From an uncultured Collinsella sp. (GTDB taxonomy: Bacteria > Actinomycetota > Coriobacteriia > Coriobacteriales > Coriobacteriaceae), in NCBI GenBank assembly GCA_900541745.1, contig UQLA01000009.1:21018-85017 (forward strand): a stretch of 64,000 nucleotides of DNA, written 5' to 3'. How positions within the stretch are numbered: position 1 is the stretch's first letter; each line of letters starts with the position of its first letter. Shown here piece after piece: positions 37,601 through 47,200 of the stretch. The notes beneath the pieces are model-generated. The model was not told where the DNA came from. It made no database searches and worked only from the letters and a program-made list of their open reading frames with translations. Both the position numbers and the translations under genes were made by a program.

Positions 37601-38455
37601 GCACATGATGACGTCCTGCACGGGCGCGTCCTCGCGGCGCAGGTAGTGGAAGTCGTTGGTGGCGATGACCTTGACGCCCACCTGCTTGGCGATATCGATG
37701 AGCGTGCGGTCCATCTGCTCGTCGGTCAGGCCGTTGTCGGTGGTGATGCCGTGTTCCTGGATCTCGATATAAAAGTCGCCGGGGTCAAAGGTATCGCGGA
37801 AGGTCTCGGCCCACTTGACGGCGCCCTCCATGTCACCGCGGTCGATGTACTTAGGGATGATGCCCGCGATGCAGGCGCTCGTGCAGATCATGCCCTTGGC
37901 GTGGCGGCGCAGGTTGTCGAGCGTCACACGCGGCTTGTAGTAAAAGCCCTGCACGGCGGCCTCGGAGACCGTCTGCATCAGGTTGACGTAGCCCTCCTGG
38001 TCCTTGGCCAGAAGGATCATGTGGTAGAGCTCGGGCTTGTGGTCGCGAGCGAGGGTCTCGTCCGGCGTAAAGTAGACCTCGCAGCCAAAGATGGGTTTGA
38101 TGACCAGGGGCGGCTTGAGCTCGTCGATGTTGCCCTTCTCATCCCACATGGCCATGTCCTTCACATACTGGGCATGCTCGCGCGGGCTTTCCTCGGGATC
38201 GGGCTCCACCAGCTCGTCGCGGCGGTCTTTTTCCAAGAAGGCCTTGTCATGGCTCCAGGTTTTGTACTCGGGCGTGTTGTGGTTGACGGCGTCGCAGGCC
38301 AGCGCCAGGTCGGGCACGCCATACATGTAGCCGTGGTCGGTAATGGCCACGGCGGGCATGCCCAGCTCTACGGCGCGGTTGACCATATCCTGGATACGGG
38401 TTGCGCCGTCGAGCATGGAAAAGACAGTGTGATTGTGCAGATGGACGAATGCCAT
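34652..38455 (-). CDS. dnaE: DNA polymerase III alpha subunit (DnaE)
   Basis: This 1267-residue protein has the DnaE order: an N-terminal PHP domain (HLHNHTVFSMLDGA at 5-18; ITDHGYMYG), the polymerase palm with the catalytic aspartates in PDIDMDFDDERR (about 458-469), fingers (VPTKLDTKGGVEITQY), a helix-hairpin-helix region (AGIRGVGTGVAQAI) and a C-terminal OB-fold (MGIVQLEDMEGEATVVVFP). PHP residues typical of metal binding are kept, so proofreading activity is conceivable. It is the main replicative polymerase subunit. The ATG follows a modest GGAGC site. Its length exceeds the E. coli protein (1160), as in many Actinobacteria. Confidence 0.97.
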   Translation of the reverse strand: MAFVHLHNHTVFSMLDGATRIQDMVNRAVELGMPAVAITDHGYMYGVPDLALACDAVNHNTPEYKTWSHDKAFLEKDRRDELVEPDPEESPREHAQYVKDMAMWDEKGNIDELKPPLVIKPIFGCEVYFTPDETLARDHKPELYHMILLAKDQEGYVNLMQTVSEAAVQGFYYKPRVTLDNLRRHAKGMICTSACIAGIIPKYIDRGDMEGAVKWAETFRDTFDPGDFYIEIQEHGITTDNGLTDEQMDRTLIDIAKQVGVKVIATNDFHYLRREDAPVQDVIMCIGMNAKVDDPNRMRMTGSEFYMKTEEEMRAMFPYCPEACDNTLEIADKCYVELDWDSIILPRFPLLDPGETHESQFRRECEKGLRQHYGDDWATREIGGVNIKERFEYEYKVICDKGFAAYFLIVAEYVQWAKDNGIGVGPGRGSAAGAIVAYAMNITAFDPLENGLMFERFLSPQRTEMPDIDMDFDDERRLEVVEHVRQLYGPEKVTHVITYSTIKAKQAINDAARVLDYPVYMGQRLSKMVSSDPKVKLKQVLDKQPGKEDLFNPDFAEAYKKDDDARRIIDTALSIEGLTRGEGVHACAVLICRDPVNEHVPTKLDTKGGVEITQYEGHTVADMGLLKMDFLGLRTLTVISKAKANIKKNFGIDIKEEEIPFDDPEIFKLMGSGHTAGVFQVESAGMTATIKNMKPTEYKHVVALIALYRPGPLGAGMVSSYINRMNGKEPAVSYDDRLDDILGETYGTMVYQEQVMLISVEMCGFSKGESDSRIRKPVAKKKIKLLTSTVLHWEDGSDETTYDHWMNGAIKNNYTREVAQKIWDDVLEFASYAFNKSHSAGYAILVMQTAWLKAHYPHEYMAAVLTSYTGKTDKIVHYVSACRHDGIPVLSPDVNESGTEFTATKEGVRFGLAGIRGVGTGVAQAIIAEREAGGPFKTLHDFVERVDSSQANRRVIESLIKAGAFDSTGYPRRQMMHFVDKNNPENIIDAAIKRQKDRASGQTSFFDMFGDVEGSGFEVSVPDPDGQEWDRHLKLSQEKEVLGIYVSDHPLRPFEYALSKARDFSFSQIDTGYEVQNPTGGTINQEIPEGKALWWAGMVSSVSKRVTKNGDPMGIVQLEDMEGEATVVVFPKTYKEAEGYLYGEVDPETGVQLSDAFVRIKGKLERSDRGDQIIAQEIVPLELNEENNKPKVFEVMVPNSRFSQGNMARLATVLTTNPGGDRVEIFIEQVDGRVLRAEVPAKVNARSIPLLAEAKAIVGNQGRVTVI

Positions 38456-38695
38456 GTGATGAGCTCCGATGCGGGTTCGTGTTCTGACTGAACGATTTTA
38501 CCCCACGGCACGGACAGCACCCGAACCTAGCCAAACCAACACGGGTAGTCTTTTTGGGACCTTCAAAAAGGGGAATGAGGGCATCCAGATACATCGAGTA
38601 TTACTGGAACCCCGGCGATGCGCGAAATGATTTGTGACGAATAGTCATGTCCATCAAGAAGGCTCGACGCTTCGGGCAGCTCGTCAATCGATATA
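38456..38695. other. Gap between the MFS gene and dnaE
   Basis: I see no gene here. The dnaE promoter should lie in this gap, but no convincing -35/-10 pair stands out. Confidence 0.4.
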
Positions 38696-39895
38696 TCAAT
38701 TCTTGGAGACATGTATTCCTACCATTTTTAAAGAAACAACGGCGGTAATTGCTATCGCGATTGCGCCAATAACACCGAGCGCTATCTGAATGGGATATAA
38801 CCCCAACACATATCCAAATATGGAGAAAAACATTGCAGAAAAGAGAGCCCTTACCAGAGACGCGACGGAAAGGATCGTCGCGCGGAGATCGTCCGCTATC
38901 GCGTCTTGGATTAAGTTTTCCGAAGTGATGTACACCACTTCTGGGAGAAAACAAAGCACCATGCTAAGGCCAAACAAACACAGCGGATTTGAAGCGAACC
39001 ACGGAAGAATCATGAAAAGACCGGCCTCGATTAGCATCGAGCCGAGCATGGTATTTCTTTTCCCGAAACGCGATGAGAAGAAATCTGCTGCAATGTAGGC
39101 CGTCGCATTTACTGCATAGGATGCACCGAAAAAGATTCCTATTATGGAAACGGGAGCATCAAATGCGTCGAATACCAACTGATTCAAGTTGTAATAACTC
39201 CCATAGAATCCATCGAGCATGCTTGTGCCGATTAGAAGAAGCAACACCGCAAAAGCGGATTCTCCAATGCACCAGGTTTCGCGTCTGAAGACCTTGGCTA
39301 CGTCAAACCTTTCCTCCCCAGAGTTTTTGGAATGGGTCGTTTCCATCCTCTCAATGGGATACAGAAGGAAAAGCTGCAGGAGATAGAAAACGGAAACGCA
39401 TACGTAGAGGGCACTCCAAGATACTTGGGCAATGAATGATCCAAGTACGATTGCCACTCCCGTCGCGATTGATTGCGCGGCAAGCAGCCGAGCGTTGATG
39501 GTGAGGAAGCGGTCTCCTTGACCGGCATTTCGGGCAATTTCATATAAAAGTGCTTGTTCGGATCCCGATTGAAGGGAGTAGGCGAGTGCCTCAACAAGGG
39601 AAAGCGCGACGAGAAAGGGGCCTGAGAGCAACAGCATGCCAGCCGTATGGAAGAAAAGCAGCAGCACGCCCACTTGAATCGAAAACTTCTTTCCAAAGAA
39701 ATCGCCTATCAGCCCTGTTGGCAGCTCGAGGACGACCGTTGCAATGTTAAACAGGGCTTGATAAAGCGCGATTTCCGTGACAGACATTCCTTTCTCCGCA
39801 AGGAAAAGTAGAAACACTCCCCGATTTAAAACAAATCCCGCGAGAACGAAAAAAGCGGAATAGATGTGCAGTTGCGTAGTGGCATTCTTATTCAT
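38696..39895 (-). CDS. MFS transporter, AT-richer than its neighbours
   Basis: The 399-residue protein has 12 hydrophobic segments. The loop between TM2 and TM3 carries LPTGLIGDFFGKK, the MFS motif A (G-x-x-x-D-x-x-G-[KR]). The set of repeats on both halves and a charged central loop (IERMETTHSKNSGEERFD) are typical of the superfamily, but the substrate cannot be told. By eye the base composition and codon use are clearly richer in A and T than in dnaE or addA, and residues such as Ile, Phe and Ser are common, so recent acquisition is likely. It is separated from dnaE by a 240-base gap with no gene. Confidence 0.88.
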   Translation of the reverse strand: MNKNATTQLHIYSAFFVLAGFVLNRGVFLLFLAEKGMSVTEIALYQALFNIATVVLELPTGLIGDFFGKKFSIQVGVLLLFFHTAGMLLLSGPFLVALSLVEALAYSLQSGSEQALLYEIARNAGQGDRFLTINARLLAAQSIATGVAIVLGSFIAQVSWSALYVCVSVFYLLQLFLLYPIERMETTHSKNSGEERFDVAKVFRRETWCIGESAFAVLLLLIGTSMLDGFYGSYYNLNQLVFDAFDAPVSIIGIFFGASYAVNATAYIAADFFSSRFGKRNTMLGSMLIEAGLFMILPWFASNPLCLFGLSMVLCFLPEVVYITSENLIQDAIADDLRATILSVASLVRALFSAMFFSIFGYVLGLYPIQIALGVIGAIAIAITAVVSLKMVGIHVSKN

Positions 39896-39998
39896 TTGTT
39901 ACTTCCATCAACTAATTTTGTCGGGCCGCTCGCTACTGGCTCGAAGCCTGAAGTGTTCACAGCTGATGTGAAGAGTGGTAAAGCTTTTGCACAGGGTA

Positions 39999-40508
39999 TC
40001 AATGGAATACATCCGAAGCGTTTTCGGCAGTATCATCGGCGAAGGCGGGATTAGCCTTTACGCGGCGCTCACCCTCGATGTATTTGACGATTTGATCAAT
40101 CGTCTGGTTGGCGTGGCTCTTGAGCTTTCGCTCATAGAAGAAGAGGCCAAGCTTGCCGCGCGTGCCAGACGTGTTGCCACCCACACCCTGAAAATCCTCG
40201 GTATAGGTGAGCTCGCAGGCACCATCGCCAGCAGGTGCAGCCTCATAGCGCATGGTATTGATGCCCGCCGCATACTGAAAACGGACCTCATAGAGGCGCG
40301 GGTAGTCAAAGTGCTTGATCTTAACCTTGATCGCCGTGCCCTTGGCCTTGCCTTTTGCGGACTGGGCGCGCTTCTCGTACTTATAGCCGTTGAGCTTGTT
40401 GCGGCTGGGACGCTTGCCCGTGGCGTTCTCGATATCCTGCATGATGAACCCCGCCAGAGCGTCAAAAAGCTCCTCCGGCGTCACCTTAAGCATTTTGGTG
40501 AGCTGCAT
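39999..40508 (-). CDS. DUF3284-family protein
   Basis: ATG 40508 follows AGGAG. The 169-residue protein fits the DUF3284 pattern: an N-terminal helix (TPEELFDALAGFIMQDIENATG), a YKYEK segment, strands that alternate hydrophobic residues (IKVKIKHFDYPRLYEVRFQY), and CELTYTEDF before the C-terminal helix. This is a small SRPBCC-like helix-grip fold of unknown function in Firmicutes and Actinobacteria. It is cytoplasmic, with no signal. It lies between the MFS gene and a large palindrome that follows addA. Confidence 0.82.
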   Translation of the reverse strand: MQLTKMLKVTPEELFDALAGFIMQDIENATGKRPSRNKLNGYKYEKRAQSAKGKAKGTAIKVKIKHFDYPRLYEVRFQYAAGINTMRYEAAPAGDGACELTYTEDFQGVGGNTSGTRGKLGLFFYERKLKSHANQTIDQIVKYIEGERRVKANPAFADDTAENASDVFH

Positions 40509-40572
40509 GATGGCTCCTTATTCATTTGAACCGTTCGAGTCATTGTACCGCCCCAGGCTCTCCCATGCGTTA

Positions 40573-40629
40573 CGGTGAAATGCGGACTGTTTGGCGGCTT
40601 TTTTGGCCAAAACAGTCCGTATTCCACCG
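40573..40629. repeat. Long imperfect palindrome after addA
   Basis: The arms pair CGGTGAAATGCGGACTGTTT (40573-40592) with AAACAGTCCGTATTCCACCG (40610-40629), about 22 of 24 bases across the arms, with a T-rich loop. It lies 16 bases after the addA stop and upstream of the DUF3284 gene. It may end addBA transcription, but a 3' T-run is missing. Confidence 0.65.
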
Positions 40630-40644
40630 CAAGTTATCTGAGGG

Positions 40645-43600
40645 CTAGAAGTTGTAGGTGACCACCTGAGGCTCGGCGGGTTCGACGAAGATGGTTGGAT
40701 CCGGCTGTTCAACGCGGACGAACTTGACGGTCACGGCCTCAAAGCCTGCCTTGTGCAGAACATCAGCGTAGACGCGCGCCTGCAGGGCGTGCTTCTCCTG
40801 CAGCTGTTCCGGCGTCTCGTCCGGTGTGCCGCCCGTCTTGTAGTCGATGACCAGCGCGCGTGACGAATCCGCCGGGTTCGTCGCCAAAGCGTCGATGGCG
40901 CCTTCGGCATAGGCACCGTAGCGAGCGATGTCCTCGTCCTCGCAGCCCAGCGAAAAGAACGGCACCTCGGCGCGAACGCACGGCCACGCGAGCAGTTCGG
41001 CACGAACAGCCGACTTGAGCCAGCGGTCCAGGGCAACGTCGAAGCGTTCGCGCTGCTCCGGCGACAGGCGCCACTGGCGCGCCAGCGCATCGGCACGCGC
41101 GGCGGGCAGCTCACCGGCACCCATCTCGATCAGCCACTGGCAGGCGGCATGGAACGCCGAGCCCAGCGCCATGGGGTTGCCGGCGGGCTCAACGGCGGCC
41201 ACGTCTGCATCCGTCATCTCGGAACCATCCGACTCCGCATCATCGCCGGCCTCGTCCATGGGCACGTGCGCCTCGGCGGCACGGTCCTCGGACTCGGCAT
41301 GCAGCGCCGCGGCAATTGACGAGTAGCTGTACGAATCGCGCTCCGGATACGGGCAGGTGCCCATGCGCACGCCCGCTGCCTGGGGATACACGAGCTCAAA
41401 TGCATCGGGCTCGGGGTCGGCAGGACCGGGAACGGCGGCGCGGGCGTCTGCACCGGCGCCCTCCGGCTCCGCATCGCCGCGGACAAGCCTGCCCTCGGCA
41501 TCCAGCGAAGCGTTGGCCTCAAACGCCTGCTCGCCAAAGGTAAAGTCCGCGAGCGAAATGAGCTCGTAGTCACCCGGCTGGGAGTTGTCGAACACCAGGC
41601 GGTCGGCATCGAGCTGCGGCATGTCCAGAGCGTCGGTCGGCAAAATACGGCGCAGCACGTCGTAGGTCAGATCGGTCTCGACGTCGAAGGTCGGCGCCGT
41701 CACCTTGCCACGGCTCACGCCGGCATCCATCGCCAGAATGACCAGCTCGCGCGCACGCGTCATGGCAACATAGAGCAAGCGGGCCCGCTCCTCGAGCGAA
41801 AGCTGCAGGTCGTCGTTGCGCAGGCGAACGAATGCCTCGGCGGGAGAACCCGTCGCGCAGACATCCTCCATGAGCTCCGGCGGCAACCATAGCGACGTGC
41901 CCTTACCCTTAAACGCATGCTCAAACTGCTTTTTAACGTCGTCGCCCTTCACAAAGGTTCCGTCGGCGAGCTTAACGCCGTCGAAGCGTGCCGGCAGCGC
42001 CACGACCTGCGCTCCGCCCTCGACGCGACCCATCTGTGCCGCACCCGAGGACTTACGCACGCCAAAGCACTCCGCAACCGCCACGACCGGATACTCCAGG
42101 CCCTTGGATGCATGCACGGTCATGATGCGCACCGCGCCGTCGCCCTCCTCGTTGAGGGCGCCTGGGGCTTCCTTGCCCGCCAAGAAGCGGTCGAAGGCCA
42201 GCGCGATGGAGCGCGGCGAGTTACCGAACTCGGTCTCCGCCTCGGCCACGGCATCGAGCGCTTTGAGCACGTTGGCGGCAATGGCCTTGCCCTCGGGGCC
42301 GCGCTGCGCCAGACGCACGAACCAGCCCGAAGCGTTGACCACGTCGCGCGCGATCGACGCGAACGAATCGCGACCCACACGGCGAAGCGCATAGCGCAGC
42401 ACCTCGCGGGCGCGCGTTACGAGCGGCAAACCCTGCAAGCCTGGCACATCGGAATTGCTCATGATGCCCGCATCAATGTTGCGGCGCGAGGTCTCCCCCG
42501 TCTGCTCGTCGAGCTTGGTCGCCAGCGCCAAAAACTCCTGGACGCCGAGCGCAAACATCGGCGAGGCCAGCAGCGGCATAAGGCCCTGCGCCGTATCGGC
42601 CGGATTGGCAAGTGCGCACACCAGGGCACGCACCGTCTGCACCTCGGCTGCCTGGGCAAAGACCGAGCCGCCCGCGATGACGCAGTCGAGCCCCTGGTCG
42701 CGGAAGGCCTGGGCGTAGACGTCGGCGTTGGTCATGCGGCCCAGCAGCAGCACCATGCCGCCCTGGGGCTGGCCGGCATCGGCAAGCGCGCGGAACCGCT
42801 CCGCGATCGCGCGGGCCTTGGCCTGTGTGCGCTCCTGCGTACTGCCGCCGGCAACAAAGAGGGCCTGGCGACGCGAGGCGTCTGCCACCAGCGTGTCCTT
42901 GCGGCCGTCGCTCGCCTCAAGGTCCAAAAAGCCCTGCATCAGGCCGCCGTTGTCGCCGTCGAAGACGCGTGCCACGTAACGCAGTACCTCGTCATGGCTG
43001 CGGAAGTTGCGCACGAGTTTGACGAGCTCGCCAGCAGGGGCGTCGGCCACGGCAGTCGCCTCGGGCGCCGCCGTCGATCCCACCTTGCGCTCCTGGCGGC
43101 GGAACACCTCGACCTCGGCGCCGCGGAAGCGGTAGATCGACTGCTGCGCATCGCCCACAGTGCACAGCGCACGCTCCCCCGCGCCCGTCAGGTAACGGAT
43201 CAGGTCGACCTGCATCTGGTCGGTATCCTGGAACTCGTCGATCATGACCATCTTAAAGCGGCCCTCATATGCCGCTCGAATAGCCGGGTAGTCGCGCAGC
43301 GCCTCGTATGCCATGCGAAGCAGGTCGTTGTTGTCGAGGGCGGACTGGGCAGCCTTCAGTACGCGATACTCGGCCTCCACGGAACGGGCCAGGCTTACCA
43401 GCGCATCGAGCGCCGGGGCACCGCAGGCAAGCACGATATTGATAAACGCATCGGCGGCCTCCGCCTTGAGCAGTTCGACCTGCTCCTTGGGGAACGCCTT
43501 GCTCGCCCGCGGCATGGCGCACGACATCATGAGTCGCGCCGCATCGGCCATGGTCTTGCCGCTGGCCTCGAATGCATCGATGGCGTCGAGCGCCACCTGT

Positions 43601-44277
43601 CCCTTCTCGGTCGCGGCCTTGCTCGCACCCAGCGCTGCGCGATAGGCATCGGCAAGCGCCGAGGTGTCGGCCTGGCCGCGTGCCACGCGCACGTCGTCCA
43701 TGCCGCCCGGCAGCTGGCTCGAGAGCTCCAGCAGCTCGCGCACCAGGCCCTTGATGGTGGTGCCGGCGCCAAAGGGACCGCCCTCGCCCGCCATGGGATA
43801 CCAGGCGTAAAGGGCCTTGAGCGAGGCGGCGAGCTCGGGGGCGGCATCGGGCGCCGTCGCGCGGGCCAGCACATGCTCAACAGCCTGGTCCATAAGCTCG
43901 TCGGTATCGGTGAGCACCGTGAACTCGGGATCGATGCCCAGCTCCAACGCATGTGCGCGCAGGATACGCGAGCACATGCCGTGAATGGTCGAGATCCACG
44001 CATCGTCGACGGTCAGGGCCTCCTCGTCCATGCCCTCGTCGATGAGCGCGCGGCGCACGCGGTCACGGATCTCGGCCGCGGCGTCTTTGGTAAAGGTAAT
44101 GGCGAGTACCTGGTCCAGATGCTCAACGAACGGACCGGATTCGGGCGAGAGCGCGTAGACGATGCGGCGCGTGAGGGTAAAGGTCTTGCCCGAACCGGCG
44201 CCCGCCGAGACAAACAGCGGACGGTCGAGCGTTTTGACGATCTGCAGCTGTTGCGGCATCAAAGTCGAAAGATCCAT
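40645..44277 (-). CDS. addA: ATP-dependent helicase/nuclease subunit A (AddA)
   Basis: The 1210-residue protein has the UvrD/Rep-type motifs: Walker A SAGAGSGKT (24-32), motif II MIDEFQDTD, motif III GDAQQSIYRF, and the C-terminal motifs (HASKGLEYPVV; LLYVAMTRARE). The C-terminal nuclease domain has EGAIDALATNP...VIDYKTGG, the GxxD...DYK iron-independent PD-(D/E)XK core. It forms the AddAB complex with the gene directly upstream and resects double-strand breaks up to a Chi-like site. The ATG follows AGGAGGG 12 bases away and three bases separate it from addB's stop. Confidence 0.95.
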   Translation of the reverse strand: MDLSTLMPQQLQIVKTLDRPLFVSAGAGSGKTFTLTRRIVYALSPESGPFVEHLDQVLAITFTKDAAAEIRDRVRRALIDEGMDEEALTVDDAWISTIHGMCSRILRAHALELGIDPEFTVLTDTDELMDQAVEHVLARATAPDAAPELAASLKALYAWYPMAGEGGPFGAGTTIKGLVRELLELSSQLPGGMDDVRVARGQADTSALADAYRAALGASKAATEKGQVALDAIDAFEASGKTMADAARLMMSCAMPRASKAFPKEQVELLKAEAADAFINIVLACGAPALDALVSLARSVEAEYRVLKAAQSALDNNDLLRMAYEALRDYPAIRAAYEGRFKMVMIDEFQDTDQMQVDLIRYLTGAGERALCTVGDAQQSIYRFRGAEVEVFRRQERKVGSTAAPEATAVADAPAGELVKLVRNFRSHDEVLRYVARVFDGDNGGLMQGFLDLEASDGRKDTLVADASRRQALFVAGGSTQERTQAKARAIAERFRALADAGQPQGGMVLLLGRMTNADVYAQAFRDQGLDCVIAGGSVFAQAAEVQTVRALVCALANPADTAQGLMPLLASPMFALGVQEFLALATKLDEQTGETSRRNIDAGIMSNSDVPGLQGLPLVTRAREVLRYALRRVGRDSFASIARDVVNASGWFVRLAQRGPEGKAIAANVLKALDAVAEAETEFGNSPRSIALAFDRFLAGKEAPGALNEEGDGAVRIMTVHASKGLEYPVVAVAECFGVRKSSGAAQMGRVEGGAQVVALPARFDGVKLADGTFVKGDDVKKQFEHAFKGKGTSLWLPPELMEDVCATGSPAEAFVRLRNDDLQLSLEERARLLYVAMTRARELVILAMDAGVSRGKVTAPTFDVETDLTYDVLRRILPTDALDMPQLDADRLVFDNSQPGDYELISLADFTFGEQAFEANASLDAEGRLVRGDAEPEGAGADARAAVPGPADPEPDAFELVYPQAAGVRMGTCPYPERDSYSYSSIAAALHAESEDRAAEAHVPMDEAGDDAESDGSEMTDADVAAVEPAGNPMALGSAFHAACQWLIEMGAGELPAARADALARQWRLSPEQRERFDVALDRWLKSAVRAELLAWPCVRAEVPFFSLGCEDEDIARYGAYAEGAIDALATNPADSSRALVIDYKTGGTPDETPEQLQEKHALQARVYADVLHKAGFEAVTVKFVRVEQPDPTIFVEPAEPQVVTYNF

Positions 44278-44280
44278 GGT

Positions 44281-47200
44281 CTACACGTCCCTCCTTACAA
44301 ACGTTCCTTCGTGGTTATACGAGCAGCGCGCATGCGCGGCCTGAGCCGACGTCGGGTCGACGGCGGCAACGTTGCCTGCCTCGAGCTCGCGCAGGCGCTC
44401 GGCGATGCCGGCCTCCACACGATCGAGCAGGGCGTCGAAGTCCATGCTGCCGCCCTCGCCGGGAAAGCCCTTCTTAAGGCCCGGGATGCGACCGTCGCCG
44501 CGCTCTTCCTCGAGCAGCTCGGCGCTCGCGGCGCCTCGCAACGCCGGCTTGCCGCCCTTGGTCGAAAAATAGAGCGCCGCGCGGGTGTCCAAATCCAGCG
44601 CCCGGCGCATGGCCTGTGCATAGATAAGCGTCTGGGTATGGGGCGGTAGCCACCGCGGGTCGTCGATGGGCGCCGTACCCGATTCCTCGTCGCGCACCGT
44701 GGGGTCGGCGAGCTTAAACTCCTCAACGCCCGTGCGATGCTTGTAGTCGATCACCACGGCACGATTCTCGGCGTCCACGTCCACGCGGTCGATGCGCCCG
44801 CCAAGCGGCCAGCCGGCATACTCGACCTTGAGCTCGTTGAAGGCGAACTCCAGGTAACGCGGGGCAAAGGGGGCAAGCGCCTCGGACTCGTAGGCAAGCA
44901 CGCCCTCCAGCTGCGGCAAGATCTCGGCCACCTGGCGCTCCTCCACCGCAGAGAGCGGCACCAGCGGGCCCTCCGTGCCGCGCTTGCCGGCGTGCTCGGC
45001 CAACGTCTCGTCAAAGACCTCGCGGAGCAGCTCCTGAGCGCGCGGCAGATTCTCGGGCGTCACGCGCTCCATGCCCTCCTGGGGCAGGCGGGCATGCAGG
45101 TGCTCCAGCACGTCGTGGACAAAGTTGCCCTTCTCCATGTTGCCAAAGCCCGCATCGATGGACTGGGGCTTCACGCGATATGACACGAACCAGCACAGCG
45201 GGCACGTCGAATACGCCTCAATCTGCGAGGCGGACGTCAGACGCGGCACGAGCGGCGCGTTCTCGCCCTCGCCATCGCGGCGACGCAGAACCAGGTACGG
45301 CACAGCCGCCTCACTCAAATGCTGAGGAGCCTCGCATGCGACGCGCTTGCACTCGATGCCCTCGCCTGCCGCTGGATCAAAATCGGCGACGATACCGCCC
45401 TCGCCCACGCACGTAACCTTGGCGGCGCCAGCGGCCTCGGCATGCGCCCGCAACTCGGTCCACACGGCAGCCGGATAGCACTCGCGTGCCTGGCGATTGT
45501 GCGTCACGCGGGCGAGCACAACGGGGCCGTGCGCCGCCTGCATCGCGCGGCCAAAGCGCACGCGCAGCAGGGCCGCGGGCTCAAGCGTCACACCGCTGCG
45601 ATCTAACTCGGCCGTCAGCGTGGCCAGCGGGCCCTCCTCATGTGAGAGCGGATAACTGTCCAGGTCGACATCGGCAAACAGCACGGCATCGTAGCTGTCG
45701 GGGCGCAGGGCTGCCGCATCGGCAAGCGACGCAAAGCGCACCTGGGCGCGCGGCGTGCGGTCGACCTCGTAGGTCTCGTAATCGTATGCGGTGCTGCGCT
45801 TGTCCACCTCGGTACGAACGCCGTCGAGCACGGGCACGGTCGCGGCCTGCGACACGTCGAGCGCACGAGCATCGTTCATAAGGATGTCGATGGCATGTCG
45901 CAGCAGGGCGGTCTCCGCCTGGCGACGAGCCTGACCGTCAAGGCCTCCAAAGGCGCGATCGGGCAACGCCTCGGCGACGGCGAGCATTGCCTTGAGCGCC
46001 GTCACGGGTTTGTCGCGCCACAGCGCTTGGAACACGTCCGAGACCACGCACGGCACGTTCTTAAACCAGTTCTCATCGCTGGCAGCCTTGCGCGTACCCC
46101 TGACCTGGCCCTGCACGCTCTGCAGCAGGCTTTTGACGGCCGTGGTGGTCTTGCCGCGCGACAGGCGCATGTTCTTGTCGAAGGTGCGCGCGCTGGCGGC
46201 ATCGGCACCCGAAAGCGGACTGTAAATCCAGTCGGCAAGCTCCGGCGCGGGCCACCACTCGGTCTTGGAGGCGGTGCCCTCGTCGGCGGCCTTCATATGC
46301 TCGATTAGATTGGCGAGCGCCGTGAACTGCCTACCCGCGATGGATTGGGAAAACGCCGTGAACTCGGTTGTCTCGGCCGCAATATGACGCGCCGCCAAAC
46401 GGGCAGCGAGTTCACCGAACAGCTGGGGCGCCCGGGCAGACACCACGAGCACGCGCACGGGGTCCGCGGACGCCGCGACACCGCCGTCGACCGCGGCGTC
46501 CTCACACGTTTTTACCAGCTCATCGATTGCATCCACATAGGCGTGGGCGCGGGCGTGAGGGCCGGCAACCTCTACAAAGGCGGGCTGAGCGACGGACTTG
46601 GAGGCAGTCTGGGGCGCGGCGGCACCCTCCCCCAGCGGCGCGGCCTCAAACAGCACACCGCGGGCATCAAAGGCGGCTGCAAGTTCCTCGCGCATCGCAG
46701 CCTGCTCGCGGGCAAGCAGCACAACGACCTCTCCCCCGTTGTTTGCCACGGCGGACAGCAACTCGAGCAGGCCGTGCGTAAACGACGTGACACCACGCAC
46801 GCATACCGCGCGGGCGCACGCCGGCAGGCTGTCGGCCAAAGCGTCGGCCATAAGGTCAGCCGCCTCGCAGGGCTCGACCATGTCTCGACGGTCCAAGCCG
46901 CTCGCATAGGCACTCAACAGCTCGAACACGCGAGCCTCGGCGTCGCTCTTGGGATTGGGCCGGCAAACGTCGCCGCAGCAGCGCCCGGCACCCGTTCCCG
47001 CTACGCCCGGAAGCACATCGCGGGCCATGCGCGCGAGCATGCGCACCGTGCCCTGACTGCACGAAAGCGGCTGCAGGTCGGCATCGTCGCGACGGGCAAT
47101 CATGTCCGAGAACAGCATCTGGCGCTGCATGTTGTCGACGAAGCTGCGACCATCGCCCATAAGCTCCCACAGCGAACGAAGCCACGACGCGGGGGTTTTG

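Noticed and set aside
34607..38491. Plus-strand open frame of nearly 1300 codons opposite dnaE
   Set aside because: It is the antisense of an unmistakable DnaE; its translation is low in complexity and rich in Val, His and Leu as expected from reversed codons.
41917..44649. Plus-strand frame opposite addA
   Set aside because: Antisense of AddA, with no start signal and no recognisable domain.
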